Below, piece by piece: positions 15,966-25,171 of a stretch of DNA of 64,000 bases. The stretch is from Nocardia miyunensis NBRC 108239. GTDB taxonomy: Bacteria; Actinomycetota; Actinomycetes; Mycobacteriales; Mycobacteriaceae. Every line of letters begins with the position of its first letter. The first letter of the stretch is position 1. Position numbers and translations under genes: made by a program. The DNA lies in contig NZ_BDBQ01000005.1 of the NCBI RefSeq assembly GCF_001613065.1, positions 62,001 to 126,000 on the forward strand, given 5' to 3'. The notes under the pieces were generated by a model. That model had not been told where the DNA came from. It saw only the letters and a list, made by a program, of their open reading frames with translations, and ran no database searches.

Positions 15966-18113
15966 ATGTCGGAAGATTGTGATACCCAACAACATTCACA
16001 ACCCAATAGATCCGGGAACGCCGTGACGGCGGATTCGATTCCGGAGTCCCGCACCGCCGCAACCGGCGTTGCCCGTGCCGCCGGGGGCAGTGCGACGGCT
16101 GAGACGGGCGATGGTTCCACTACCGCAACCGGCCAGGAGCCCATTCGCGGGGCAACGCGGGCAGGGCACGAATTCTCGGAAGTCGCGACTGCTCGGGACC
16201 GCAATCGCGAGCCCGACCACGAGACGGAGACGAACTCGGAACCTTCAACTGCGGCAACGGATTCAAGGCCCGACGACGACGGTTGGCGCGGTGTCGCGGC
16301 GGAGGAGGCCGAGGCCACCGAGGAGGTGAATCTGGCGCTGGCGGCTCGCTCGCGGCGGTTGCTGTGGTCGCTGGTGCGGCCTTACCGGGTGTGGGCCGTG
16401 GCCGCGGTGCTGCTGGTGATCGTGGACAACGCGACCATGGTTGCGGTGCCGCTGTTCGTCGCGCGCGGACTCGATTCCGGAGTGCGTAATGCTCTGGGCG
16501 GGAACTGGATTCCGTTGCTCGCGGCGGTGGGCGGGGTCACCGGATGCGCGCTGCTGGGTGGGCTGACCACCTTCACCTTCGTGCGGATATCCGGGCGGCT
16601 GAGTCAGAACGTGCTGTTCGATCTGCGGATGCGGGTGTTCGTACACGTGCAGCGACTCTCGATCGCGTTCCACGAGAACTACACCTCCGGCAAGATCGTC
16701 GCGCGGCTGACCAGCGATCTGGAATCGCTGGAGGACCTGCTCGACCGCGCGCTCAACGATGCGCTCAGCGCGGTGCTGTCGGTGCTGACCATCGCGGTCG
16801 TGCTGGTCTGGCTGGACGTTCCGCTGGCGCTGGTGGTGCTGGCCGGATTCGTGCCGCTGGTGTTCCTCACGCGGTGGGCGCAGCGGCATCAACGCGCGGG
16901 ATACCGGCGCACGCGCGGCGCGATCGCAAAGGTCGTGGTGCATTTCGTCGAAGTCATGGCGGGAATCCGTGCGGTGCAGGCATTTCGGCGTGAAGAGCGT
17001 AACGAAACCCTGCTGGCGCAAGAGGATTCGGTCTACGGCGCGGCGAATACCAGCGCGTTGCGCGGCATGGCGACCTATATCGGTCTGGCCCGGTTGATCC
17101 AGAACGTCACCACCGTGCTGATCCTGGTATTCGGTGCGTGGCGAGTTATCCACGGCCACACCGCGATCGGCGTTCTCGCGGCATTCCTGCTATATCTGCG
17201 GCAGTTCTACGGTCCGGTGGACGAGTTGGCGCAGGTGTTCAATTCCTATCAGTCCGCGGCCGCCGCGCTCGAACGCGTTTCCGGTGTGCTCGAGGAACAA
17301 CCGAGCGTGCCCGAACCGGTGGAACCGCGGGCATTGGAGCGCCCGCGCGGTGAATTGCGTTTCGAAAACGTCGGTTTCGAATATCCGGCGCGCGGAATCC
17401 AGGGCGATGAAACCGAGGGGCAGCCGATCCCGGTGCTGCCGACCTTCTCGCTGACTGTTCCGGCCGGGCAGATCGTCGCGCTCGTCGGCGCGACCGGAGC
17501 AGGCAAGTCGACGCTGGCCAAACTCGTCGCGCGCTTCTACGACCCGTCCCGGGGAAGGGTGCTGCTCGACGGTGTCGATCTGCGCGAGATCTCCGACGCC
17601 CGGCTGCGGCGCACGGTGACGATGGTGACCCAGGAGTCCTACCTGTTCTCCGGTTCGGTGGCCGACAACATCCGGCTCGGCAAACCCGAGGCCACCGACG
17701 CGGAGGTGCGCGCGGCCGCCCGCGCGGTCGGATTCTACGACTTCGCGATGTCCCTGCCCGAGGGATTCGCCACCGATGTGCGCAAACGCGGTGGACGACT
17801 CTCGGCCGGGCAGCGTCAACTGGTCGCCTTCGCGCGGGTGTTCCTGGCCGATCCGGCGGTGATCGTCCTGGACGAGGCCACCTCGAGCCTCGACATCCCC
17901 GGCGAGCGTCAGGTGCAGAACGCTTTGGAGACGGTGCTGCGCGACCGGACCGCGGTCATCATCGCGCACCGCCTGTCCACCGTCGCCATCGCCGATCGCG
18001 TCCTGGTCATGGACTCCGGCCGCATCATCGAGGACGGCGCGCCCGCGGACCTGATGGCCGGAACGGGCCATTTCGCCGGCCTGCACAACGCCTGGCGCGA
18101 ATCCCTGGTCTGA
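15966..18113 (+). CDS. ABC exporter half-transporter B with long acidic N-terminus
   Basis: The 715-residue protein begins with about 115 residues of polar, Thr/Ala/Glu-rich and probably disordered sequence. A six-helix transmembrane domain and an ATPase domain follow (Walker A GATGAGKSTLAKL, Walker B VIVLDEATSSLD, H-loop IAHRLST). The Walker B glutamate is present but the signature is LSAGQ, not LSGGQ. That complements the upstream partner, so one composite ATP site should be degenerate and one canonical. ATG 15966 follows AGGAAG. The N-terminal extension is unusual for the family. Confidence 0.88.
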   Translation: MSEDCDTQQHSQPNRSGNAVTADSIPESRTAATGVARAAGGSATAETGDGSTTATGQEPIRGATRAGHEFSEVATARDRNREPDHETETNSEPSTAATDSRPDDDGWRGVAAEEAEATEEVNLALAARSRRLLWSLVRPYRVWAVAAVLLVIVDNATMVAVPLFVARGLDSGVRNALGGNWIPLLAAVGGVTGCALLGGLTTFTFVRISGRLSQNVLFDLRMRVFVHVQRLSIAFHENYTSGKIVARLTSDLESLEDLLDRALNDALSAVLSVLTIAVVLVWLDVPLALVVLAGFVPLVFLTRWAQRHQRAGYRRTRGAIAKVVVHFVEVMAGIRAVQAFRREERNETLLAQEDSVYGAANTSALRGMATYIGLARLIQNVTTVLILVFGAWRVIHGHTAIGVLAAFLLYLRQFYGPVDELAQVFNSYQSAAAALERVSGVLEEQPSVPEPVEPRALERPRGELRFENVGFEYPARGIQGDETEGQPIPVLPTFSLTVPAGQIVALVGATGAGKSTLAKLVARFYDPSRGRVLLDGVDLREISDARLRRTVTMVTQESYLFSGSVADNIRLGKPEATDAEVRAAARAVGFYDFAMSLPEGFATDVRKRGGRLSAGQRQLVAFARVFLADPAVIVLDEATSSLDIPGERQVQNALETVLRDRTAVIIAHRLSTVAIADRVLVMDSGRIIEDGAPADLMAGTGHFAGLHNAWRESLV

Positions 18114-18245
18114 GCGGCTGTCCGGGCGATTGCGAGGTGCTTGCGGGCCCACGTACTGCCATTGCACCGCCTCGACAGTGCGATATCCCGCCCCCACATC
18201 GCCCGCCGGGGTGGTAAGGCGTCCGCAGTCGCCTACGGTATAGGT

Positions 18246-18884
18246 GTGACGAATCCAGCCCAGGGCAATTCGCAGGCCGCCCCGGCGACCGGCGCCGTTG
18301 CGGATGCGCAGCCGACCGTGTCGCGATGGCCCGCGCTGCTGACCTGGCGCGCGCACAACGGCAGCCGGATGGAGTCGGTGCGAGTCGTGGTGACCGGCAA
18401 TCGGATTCGGGCCTCGGGCCGCATCACCGGTGGCGAATGCGCTGATCACCCGGCCTTCAGCGCCTCCTACGATCTGATCACCGACGAGAACGGCGCGACC
18501 AAGCGCCTGTCGCTGCGCAGCACCGTCGCGGCGGGGGAGCAGCACGCCTCGATCGCCCGCGACCAGGAGAACTACTGGCTCATCGACACCGGCGGCAGCC
18601 ATGTGCGCTCCACCTTCGCCGGGGCGCTGGACGTCGACGTGGTGCTCAGCCCGTTCTTCAACACCCTCCCGATCCGCCGCCACGCGCTGGCCCGCTCCTC
18701 CGGCGACGTCGAGGTACCGGTCGTCTACGTCCGCCTGCCCGACCTGCTGGTCCAGGAAGCGAGCCTGACCTACTCCGCCGGACCCGACGGCATCCACGTG
18801 CTGTCCCCGGTTTCCAGCGCGACCCTCACCGTCGACCCGGACGGATTCGTCCTGGACTACCCGGGGCTGGCCGAGCGAATCTGA
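18246..18884 (+). CDS. Putative glycolipid-binding protein
   Basis: The 212-residue product has no signal peptide and resembles the putative glycolipid-binding family: an early W-x-x-L-x-T-W-R segment (RWPALLTWRAH), a VRVVVTGNRIRASG strand pair, an SPFFNTLPIRR turn in the middle and a LDYPGL ending. The family adopts a lipocalin-like barrel and is found in mycolate actinobacteria; the ligand is inferred from family naming only. GTG 18246 gives the family-length product. It converges on tyrA. Confidence 0.72.
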   Translation: MTNPAQGNSQAAPATGAVADAQPTVSRWPALLTWRAHNGSRMESVRVVVTGNRIRASGRITGGECADHPAFSASYDLITDENGATKRLSLRSTVAAGEQHASIARDQENYWLIDTGGSHVRSTFAGALDVDVVLSPFFNTLPIRRHALARSSGDVEVPVVYVRLPDLLVQEASLTYSAGPDGIHVLSPVSSATLTVDPDGFVLDYPGLAERI

Positions 18885-18908
18885 GCCGCGTTCGAGACTC
18901 CCGGCCGC

Positions 18909-19859
18909 TCAGTCCAGGTTGCGGAGCACACCGCCGCGCTGACCCGCCTCGTGCAGGCGGTCCAGCCAATCCTGGTCGCCGGGGCGGATATCGGTGATCT
19001 CCCAGCGTTCCAGGTCCTCGTAGCGGGTGCGTTCGCTGTATCCGGCGTCGACGAGTTCGCCGAGGGTGCCGTCGGCGGCGAGGCTGGCGCGGGCGTCGAC
19101 GAGCAGGCGGAGCGTGTCGTCGAGGGCGTCCAGCAGGGCCGTCGCGTTCGGTTCGCAGATGGCGCGGACCAGATCGGCCGCGGTGGCCGCGACCCTGGTG
19201 CCGTCGCGGAACGACCCCGCGGCCAGGCCCAGCGCCAGATCGCCGCCGCCCGCACCGGCGACGGCCAGCGCCTCGGCCAGCACATGCGGCAGATGCGAGA
19301 TGCGCGCCACCGCGCGATCGTGTTCGGCCGCCCGGACCGGCACGACGTCCGCACCGCAGTCCAGCGCCAGTCGCGCCACGCGGGCCCAGGTCTGCGCGTG
19401 CGTGCCCGGATCAACGCCGACCGCCCACGCCGCACCGCGGAACAGCTCGGGAGTCGATGCGGCCCAGCCGGATTCGGATGTTCCGGCCATCGGATGCCCG
19501 CCGACGTACCGTGCGCCGAGTTCATGCCGGCGCACCGCGCCGGCGACGGGCGCCTTGACGCTCACCACATCGGTCAGCGCGCAGCCGGGGGCGAAGAGTT
19601 TCACATCGGACAGGATCGAATCCAGGGCGGGCATGGGGACGCCGATCACGAGCAACGCGTCGTCGATCGCGGCGCGGCGCAACACGGCCCCGATATCGTC
19701 GGAGACGTCGAATCCGTCGGCTCGCGCGGCCTGCACACCGGCGTGCGAGCGGTTGTACGCCCACGCCGCATATCCCGCCGCGACGGCCGCGCGAAGCACG
19801 GAACCGCCGATCAAACCGGTTCCCAGCACACATATCGTGGATTTCGGTTCCAGGGTCAC
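18909..19859 (-). CDS. tyrA: Prephenate dehydrogenase
   Basis: The product starts with a Rossmann nucleotide motif VLGTGLIGGSVLRAAVAAGY, then VSVKAPVAGAVRRHE and the substrate-site GHPMAGTSESGW, the usual layout of TyrA. It oxidatively decarboxylates prephenate to 4-hydroxyphenylpyruvate in tyrosine synthesis. The frame is open to 19940, but that would run 23 bp into the divergent gene at 19918. A GTG at 19859 gives the normal start just before the Rossmann fold and leaves a divergent promoter region, so it is preferred. Divergent orientation from the TadA-associated gene matches mycobacteria. Confidence 0.9.
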   Translation of the reverse strand: MTLEPKSTICVLGTGLIGGSVLRAAVAAGYAAWAYNRSHAGVQAARADGFDVSDDIGAVLRRAAIDDALLVIGVPMPALDSILSDVKLFAPGCALTDVVSVKAPVAGAVRRHELGARYVGGHPMAGTSESGWAASTPELFRGAAWAVGVDPGTHAQTWARVARLALDCGADVVPVRAAEHDRAVARISHLPHVLAEALAVAGAGGGDLALGLAAGSFRDGTRVAATAADLVRAICEPNATALLDALDDTLRLLVDARASLAADGTLGELVDAGYSERTRYEDLERWEITDIRPGDQDWLDRLHEAGQRGGVLRNLD

Positions 19860-19917
19860 CGAACCAGATTCCCATACGACTTCAACATTTGAGCTCGAGC
19901 AGACTACCGTTGCGGCC

Positions 19918-20457
19918 ATGGCAGCACAGCGCTCGAGCACGAACAGGGCGACGTCGGATGATTACGACGACGTGGAAGGGTTCGCAGTAGCGGTTGTCCG
20001 CGAAGAAAGCACCTGGCGATGCAGTCCGCTGAGTTCCGCGGCTCTGCATTCCCTGGCCGAGGCCGAGGACGAGTTGCGCGAGCTGCGCAGCACCGGCGCG
20101 GTATTCGGATTGCTGGATATAGACGATGAGTTCTTCATCGTGCTGCGGCCCGCACCCACCGGTTCTCGCCTACTCATTTCCGATGCCACCGCGGCGATCG
20201 ACTACGACATCGCCGCCGACGTGCTCGAGGCCCTCAACGTCGAGATTCCCGATCTCGACCCGGACGACCTCGACGACGTAGAGCCTTGGGAGGAAGGCGA
20301 TCTCGGCGTGCTGTCGGATCTGGGCCTGCCCGAACCGGTGCTCAGCGTGATTCTCGCCGAGAGCGATCTGTACCCGGACGAGCAGCTCGGCATGATCGCC
20401 CAGCGGCTCGGTTTCGCCAACGAGCTGTCCGCGGTTCTGGACAAGCTGCCGCGCTGA
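19918..20457 (+). CDS. tRNA adenosine deaminase-associated protein
   Basis: The 179-residue acidic protein has the family's conserved start (DDVEGFAVAVVREESTWRC), a middle LDIDDEFFIVLRP and a C-terminal YPDEQLGMIAQRLGF. It lies two bases before tadA, as in mycobacteria, where it is annotated as the TadA-associated protein. Its biochemical role is not established. The two stop/start codons nearly touch, so the genes are co-translated. Confidence 0.88.
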   Translation: MAAQRSSTNRATSDDYDDVEGFAVAVVREESTWRCSPLSSAALHSLAEAEDELRELRSTGAVFGLLDIDDEFFIVLRPAPTGSRLLISDATAAIDYDIAADVLEALNVEIPDLDPDDLDDVEPWEEGDLGVLSDLGLPEPVLSVILAESDLYPDEQLGMIAQRLGFANELSAVLDKLPR

Positions 20458-20459
20458 GG

Positions 20460-20927
20460 GTGTCGTCCCGGGATGTGCGCGCCGACGAGGAGCTGATCCG
20501 CGCGGCCCTGTCCGCGGCGCGCGATGCCGACCCGCGTGACGTCCCCGTCGGCGCGGTGGTGTTCGACGCCTCCGGCCGGGAGCTGGCGCGCGCCGCCAAC
20601 GCCCGCGAGGCCCTCGGCGACCCCACCGCGCACGCCGAGGTGCTGGCGTTGCGCGCCGCCGCCGCGGTCGTCGGCGACGGCTGGCGCCTCGAGGGCACGA
20701 CCCTGGCCGTGACCCTGGAACCCTGCACGATGTGCGCGGGCGCACTGGTCCTGGCCCGCGTCCGACGCCTCGTCTTCGGCGCCTGGGAACCCAAGACCGG
20801 CGCGGTCGGCTCGCTCTGGGACGTCGTGCGTGACCGTCGTCTCAACCACCGCGCCGAAGTCCGCGGCGGAGTCCTCGAATCCGATTGCGCCGCAACGCTG
20901 GACGCCTTCTTCCGCAAGCAGCGTTGA
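20460..20927 (+). CDS. tadA: tRNA-specific adenosine deaminase
   Basis: The 155-residue protein carries the zinc deaminase motifs TAHAEVLALR (His and catalytic Glu) and EPCTMCAGAL (two Cys). It converts A34 of tRNA-Arg(ACG) to inosine; that tRNA is at 63-135 in this window. GTG 20460 is two bases after the upstream stop. A tRNA-Ser(CGA) follows 79 bp downstream, the order seen in related genomes. Confidence 0.93.
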   Translation: MSSRDVRADEELIRAALSAARDADPRDVPVGAVVFDASGRELARAANAREALGDPTAHAEVLALRAAAAVVGDGWRLEGTTLAVTLEPCTMCAGALVLARVRRLVFGAWEPKTGAVGSLWDVVRDRRLNHRAEVRGGVLESDCAATLDAFFRKQR

Positions 20928-21006
20928 CCGTCCGCCACTGCTCCACTCCACCAGCCCGAACCTCCCGATTTCGGGATCGGCGGGGTGTTCCGGTAAAGTC
21001 ACCTGC

Positions 21007-21094
21007 GGTGGCGTGTCCGAGCGGCCTAAGGAGCACGCCTCGAAAGCGTGTGAGGGGTAACCCCCCTCCGAGGGTTCAAATCCCTCCGCCACCG
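21007..21094 (+). tRNA. tRNA-Ser(CGA)
   Basis: A complete class II tRNA of 88 nt: acceptor GGTGGCG (21007-21013) pairs with CGCCACC (21087-21093), and the anticodon stem 21034-21038/21046-21050 holds the loop CTCGAAA with CGA at 21041-21043. A long variable arm follows (GTGAGGGGTAACCCCCCTCC region), and the T loop is TTCAAAT. The discriminator is G21094; CCA is not encoded. Confidence 0.97.
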
Positions 21095-21098
21095 CTTC

Positions 21099-21137
21099 GG
21101 CCCCTCACCTGAATCGCCAGGTGAGGGGCCTTTTCTT
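21099..21137 (+). terminator. Strong intrinsic terminator after tRNA-Ser
   Basis: Bases 21099-21111 and 21118-21130 form a perfect 13-bp GC-rich stem with a 6-nt loop, followed by TTTTCTT. It lies 4 bp after the tRNA. Confidence 0.93.
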
Positions 21138-21469
21138 TCGCCGCACAAGCTCCGGGCCGATGTACCGGCGACCGTGTCCGGATCGGTGGACCGCGATGTC
21201 GAGGTCAGCGGTGCCGTCATCCGCTCTGAGCGACCGACGCATCGGGGGGTTCGGCGCTCCCCGGTCGCTCCGCCGGGCTGTCCGGAGCAGATGTGCCCAT
21301 TATGCGAACTCATTCGAGGACAAGCGGATTCGATTGAATAATCGAGTGCGGACGCGTCGCGAGGACCCGGTGTCCGGGATGGTCACGACATCGGGTGCGT
21401 CGCGGCGATGCTGTCGGCTGGCTGACGTCGATGCTCGATCTCGGGTAACCCGGCTGAAAGCCGTGCGCG
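21138..21469. other. Intergenic region without a supported gene
   Basis: The stretch between the tRNA terminator and the small minus-strand gene shows only short overlapping frames with no recognisable domain or good ribosome binding site. Nothing else was identified. Confidence 0.5.
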
Positions 21470-21676
21470 TCAGGCCGCGGAGGCGGGGCCGGTTCTCTCG
21501 GCCGCGTGGGCCGCTTCCGTGAGGATGTGTAGTCCTGCGGCGATCTTGCCGGACATGATGTTCAGTTGTTCTGGCGGGACGGGGGTGCTGGTGGCGGCGG
21601 CATCGGCCAGGTGGTCGCGGACCTGCTCCAACCACAGCTGTGCGAAATGAATGTGGCGGTCGAGTGGCATGGGCAC
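21470..21676 (-). CDS. Small hypothetical helical protein (68 aa)
   Basis: The frame gives a compact, probably all-helical protein (HIHFAQLWLEQVRDHLADAA and LNIMSGKIAAGLHILTEAAH) with normal amino-acid composition and no cysteine, signal or membrane segment. ATG 21676 or 21670 may be the start. No family is recognised. It stands 43 bp after the end of the LysE-type gene on the same strand, so it may be co-transcribed. Confidence 0.6.
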   Translation of the reverse strand: MPMPLDRHIHFAQLWLEQVRDHLADAAATSTPVPPEQLNIMSGKIAAGLHILTEAAHAAERTGPASAA

Positions 21677-21719
21677 ACTCTACCCGCATTCGAACATTAG
21701 TTCGAGTATTCGAGGTCTC

Positions 21720-22355
21720 TCAGTTGGCGCCGGTCAGCGCCATGCCCGCGCCAACTCCGATGATCATCAGGCCGCCGGTGCTGCCGACGGTTTCGAGGCG
21801 CCGGGGGGAGCGGGCGAACCAGGAACGGGCGGTTGCTGCCAGGAGGGCCCAGGTGCTGTCCGAAAGTGCTTGGAGTACAAGGAAAATGAGGCCCAGGGTC
21901 AGCAGCTGTGCGGGGAGGGCTCCCCGGCTGGGTTCGGCGAACTGGGGCAGCACCGCGCCGAAGAATACGATCGTCTTGGGGTTGGTCGCTCCGACGATGA
22001 ATCCCTGTCGGAATACCCGGGCGCCGTTGCGGCTGGGGGCTGGCGACTGCAGGGCCGCCGCGAGTTTCTTGCGTTGCCGGATCGTCGTGATGCCCAGGTA
22101 GATCAGGTACGCGGCCCCGACGATCTTCACGATCAGGAAGAGCATCGCCGAGGCCATCAGTATCGCGCCCAGGCCGAACGCCACCGCGACCAGCGGTACG
22201 AACGACCCCGTCACGCCGCCGGCGACCGACAGGATCGCGGACCGGCGGCCCAGGCTCAGTGCTCGGCCGACGGCGAACAACACGTTCGGTCCCGGAATGA
22301 CGATGAGGATCAATGCGGCCACGGAGAAGGCCGCGGCATGTGACAGCGGGACCAT
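21720..22355 (-). CDS. LysE/RhtB-family exporter
   Basis: The 211-residue protein has six hydrophobic helices and the family signature IPGPNVLFAVGRAL after TM1, plus NPKTIVFFGAVLPQF before TM4. Such proteins export amino acids or homoserine lactone-like compounds; substrate unknown. MVPLSHAAAF at 22355 is chosen because upstream in-frame residues are basic, low-complexity and precede no family homology. Confidence 0.88.
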   Translation of the reverse strand: MVPLSHAAAFSVAALILIVIPGPNVLFAVGRALSLGRRSAILSVAGGVTGSFVPLVAVAFGLGAILMASAMLFLIVKIVGAAYLIYLGITTIRQRKKLAAALQSPAPSRNGARVFRQGFIVGATNPKTIVFFGAVLPQFAEPSRGALPAQLLTLGLIFLVLQALSDSTWALLAATARSWFARSPRRLETVGSTGGLMIIGVGAGMALTGAN

Positions 22356-22554
22356 CTCTCGGAGCTTAGCCGCTGTCGGTGGCACTCCACGGCGGAATCG
22401 CCCAGGGCGGCAGCACATTCGGTCGAACGGAGATCTGGGCAGAGAACTCGGTACGGCGGCGGTCGGGGGATTCGCCCGGGACATGGTCCTGGGGTACGAC
22501 ATCGCCCGACCGCCGCCCGCACCCGGCCCGACCGAAGCGCGATACAGCCTGTGG

Positions 22555-23040
22555 TCAGCTCGCCACGGTGTCGAAGGTGCCGGGTCGATACGAGCCGCCC
22601 TTGGTCCGGGTGATCACCAACAGCCGGTTGGCGGCGTTGATCATGGCGACCAGATAGATCAGCGCGGCGATCTGGTCGTCGTCGAAGTGCTTGCGCACCA
22701 GGGCCCAGGTGTCGTCGGAGACGCCGTGGTCGGCGTCGGCCATGCGGGTGCCCTCTTCGGCCAGGGCCAATGCGGCCTGTTCGGCATCGGTGAAAACCGT
22801 GGACTCGCGCCAGGCGGCGACCAGGTTGACTCGTACGGCGGGCTCACCGGCGGCGGCCAGCTCCTTGGCGTGCGCGTCGACGCAGTATCCGCAGCCATTG
22901 ATCTGGCTGGCACGCAACTCGACCAGCTCGATCAGGGATTTCGGCAGCGGTGACCGCAGAATCGCGGCGCTGGTGTTGGCGAAGCGCTTGCCGATCTCGG
23001 CGCCGAGCTGGTTGGCATTCAGGTCGAAACGGGGTTCCAT
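22555..23040 (-). CDS. Carboxymuconolactone decarboxylase/AhpD-like protein
   Basis: The 161-residue product has the AhpD-type active-site C-G-Y-C in ASQINGCGYCVDAHAKEL, followed by the family's IAALIYLVAMINAANRL helix. It is divergent from an ECF41-type sigma factor. Genes for carboxymuconolactone decarboxylases, oxidoreductases or epimerases are the typical partners and targets of ECF41 sigma factors. It probably acts as a thiol-based peroxidase-like oxidoreductase, though the true substrate is not known. Confidence 0.88.
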   Translation of the reverse strand: MEPRFDLNANQLGAEIGKRFANTSAAILRSPLPKSLIELVELRASQINGCGYCVDAHAKELAAAGEPAVRVNLVAAWRESTVFTDAEQAALALAEEGTRMADADHGVSDDTWALVRKHFDDDQIAALIYLVAMINAANRLLVITRTKGGSYRPGTFDTVAS

Positions 23041-23203
23041 CGGGTGATCCTCACTCACGGTACTGGATTGAACGATCACAAGACGGCGGTGGGCCGACCG
23101 GCATAACGGCGTCGCGGTGTGAGGTGAACCATGCCGGTTCCGTGTTACGGCGCGGCGGTCACCGGCGTCGGATGGGGGAGACCGTCCAGAGAAAGCAGCA
23201 GCC

Positions 23204-24133
23204 ATGGCAGATACGACGCACACCACACCGCCCGATCGCGGCGGTGGCGGGGGCCGCCCGGACCTCGCCACCGAAGTCTTCGTCACACATCGCAATCTGC
23301 TGTTCACCGTCGCCTACGAACTGCTCGGTTCGGCCGCCGACGCCGAGGACGTCCTGCAGGAAACCTGGCTGCGGTGGACCGGCGTCGACCTCGACACCGT
23401 CCGGGACCAGCGCGCATATCTGATCCGGATCACCACGCGCCGAGCGCTCGACCGGCTGCGCGCCCTCGGCCGTCGCAAGGAGTCGTACGTCGGTCCCTGG
23501 TTGCCCGAACCCCTGCTCACCGCGCCTGATGTGGCCGAGGATATCGAACTGGCCGAACACATCTCGATGGCGATGCTGCTGGTGCTGGAAACCCTGTTGC
23601 CGATCGAGCGAGCGGTTTTCGTGTTGCGCGAGGTCTTCGACCTGGAGTACGAGGAGATCGCCGACGCCGTCGGCAGGACCCCGGCCGCGGTCCGCCAGCT
23701 CGCCTACCGGGCCCGCTCCCACGTCGCGGCGCGCCGCCCGCGCGGAAACGTGTCCGCCGAGGACACCCGGAACGCGCTCACGGCCTTCCAGCGCGCGGTG
23801 GACACCGGCGACCTGCAACATCTGCTCGACATCCTCGCCCCCGACGTCGTATTCCTCGGTGACGGCGGCGGTATCGCCCGAGCTGCCCTGACGCCCATCG
23901 TCGGAGCGGAAGCGGTCGCCGCCGTCCTGGCCGCCGGATTGGTCAACCTGGCCGCCAGAACACCTGAACCGGCCCACATCAATGGCCATCCGGCACTCCT
24001 GCTGCACATCGATGGCCGGATCGACACCGTCCTTGCGCTACGGCTCGACGACGGCCTGGTCACCGGCCTCTATTCCGTCCGCAACCCCGGCAAACTCACC
24101 CGGCTACAGTGCGAAACCATCTTGCGCCGTTGA
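23204..24133 (+). CDS. ECF41-type RNA polymerase sigma factor (SigJ-like)
   Basis: The 309-residue protein has sigma-2 (LLFTVAYELLGSAADAEDVL, about residues 30-95) and sigma-4 (FDLEYEEIADAVGRTPAAVR, about 140-180) regions. A SnoaL-like C-terminal extension of about 110 residues carries the ECF41 marks DGGG (LGDGGGIARA) and N-P-x-K-L (VRNPGKLTRL). The extension both restrains and activates the sigma factor in this group, replacing an anti-sigma factor. ATG 23204 is preceded by GAAAGCAGCAGCC. The divergent carboxymuconolactone-decarboxylase gene is the expected target. Confidence 0.93.
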   Translation: MADTTHTTPPDRGGGGGRPDLATEVFVTHRNLLFTVAYELLGSAADAEDVLQETWLRWTGVDLDTVRDQRAYLIRITTRRALDRLRALGRRKESYVGPWLPEPLLTAPDVAEDIELAEHISMAMLLVLETLLPIERAVFVLREVFDLEYEEIADAVGRTPAAVRQLAYRARSHVAARRPRGNVSAEDTRNALTAFQRAVDTGDLQHLLDILAPDVVFLGDGGGIARAALTPIVGAEAVAAVLAAGLVNLAARTPEPAHINGHPALLLHIDGRIDTVLALRLDDGLVTGLYSVRNPGKLTRLQCETILRR

Positions 24134-24536
24134 AGCCGGACATTCGCTCGGCACACCGCGCATTCGGCAGGAGCGAGCGGTGTCCTGGCTGTTTGGTTCC
24201 TGCCTCGGAAACCGCTTGCACCACTGTGGGTTTGATCTGATACGTGCCATCGCGGATCTACGCCAGGCATCGGATGCCCGAATTCATCCGTACTGGTGAG
24301 ACTTCCGGGATCAATACCCGAATTCGACCGCATGGCAGGATTATCGACCTTGCGCCGCAGCGGCAGCCGGTGCGGTCGATCTCGCGGCCGGGTTCGTTCG
24401 TGAGGTCGGCGCGGGATGCATTCGCACCGGGGACTTCTCGGGCGGTCGGGTTGATTCTGGCCGCCGATGCGGATACGGAGAGGACGGCGTGACGGTGTCC
24501 TCCGCACCGAAATATGGTGCGGCAGAGTCTATTCGC
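24134..24536. other. Intergenic region between sigma factor and regulator remnant
   Basis: No frame in these 403 bp has a recognisable domain or supported start. The sequence is ordinary in composition. It may include decayed 3' sequence, since the next feature is a pseudogene. Confidence 0.45.
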
Positions 24537-24905
24537 CTAATGCGTTAAGGTGCGGCGGTAGGCGGTGGGGGTGGTGCAGAGGGTGCGGCGGAAGTGTAGG
24601 CGGAGTTGGCGGCGGTGCCGAGGCCGCAGTCGCGGGCGATGTGATCGATCGGGTGCTCGGTGGTTTCCAGGAGTTCCCGGGCTCGGCCGAGGCGGGCGTT
24701 GAGCAGCCACTGCATGGGGGTCGTGCCGGTTTCCTCGGCGAAACGGCGCATGAGGGTGCGTTGTGAGACGCCCGCGTACCGGGCGAGCAGGCGCAGGGTG
24801 AGCGGTTCGCCGAGGCGTTGCAGGGCCCAGCCTCGGGTATCGGACAGGGTATCGCGGAACGTCGGGGAGAGCTGTGCGTACTCGTACGCGAAGGCGTCGC
24901 AATGG
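24537..24905 (-). pseudogene. AraC/GlxA-type regulator, C-terminal fragment, frameshifted
   Basis: Only the DNA-binding end of a GlxA-family AraC regulator remains. It includes LGEPLTLRLLARYAGVSQRT, MRRFAEETGTTPMQWLLNAR and LETTEHPIDHIARDCGLGTA. After GLGTAAN the frame breaks near 24609, and the proper ending (LRLHFRRTLCTTPTAYRRT) continues one base out of phase. One missing base would restore it. The DJ-1/PfpI-like N-terminal domain is absent: the similarity stops near 24900, where sequence of a divergent HD-type gene begins on the other strand. Non-functional as a regulator. Confidence 0.8.
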
Positions 24906-25152
24906 ATTTCGGCGGGCCGCTGGCCTCCGACCATCTCGCGGACCTCACCGAGGAGCAGGCCGAGGCCGTGCACGCCGCCTATCCGCGGCTGGACATGGTC
25001 CGCTCGCTCACCGACGCGATCGTCGCGCAGGCCGCCATGAACCCGAAAACGCACCGCGATACGCGCTTGCGGGCGAGTTACTGCGCGAACGCGAAACCTT
25101 CGGCCGCACCCGGCTGGAGCATGCCTGCCGAACCTCCCGATGGGGCAACTGA
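24902..25152 (+). pseudogene. HD-domain hydrolase-like gene, C-terminal fragment, frameshifted
   Basis: The plus strand from 24902 encodes DFGGPLASDHLADLTEEQAE, AVHAAYPRLDMVRSLTDAIV and AQAAMNP. After a frame change near 25035-25060 it continues as AGELLRERETFGRTRLEHAC and RTSRWGN before a stop at 25152. This resembles the C-terminal half of HD-domain (cyanamide hydratase-like) proteins often found divergent from GlxA-type regulators and next to RidA genes. The N-terminal catalytic HD half is missing. The family assignment is from pattern memory and is moderate. Confidence 0.5.
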
Positions 25153-25171
25153 TCAGAAGGGAATCACCACC

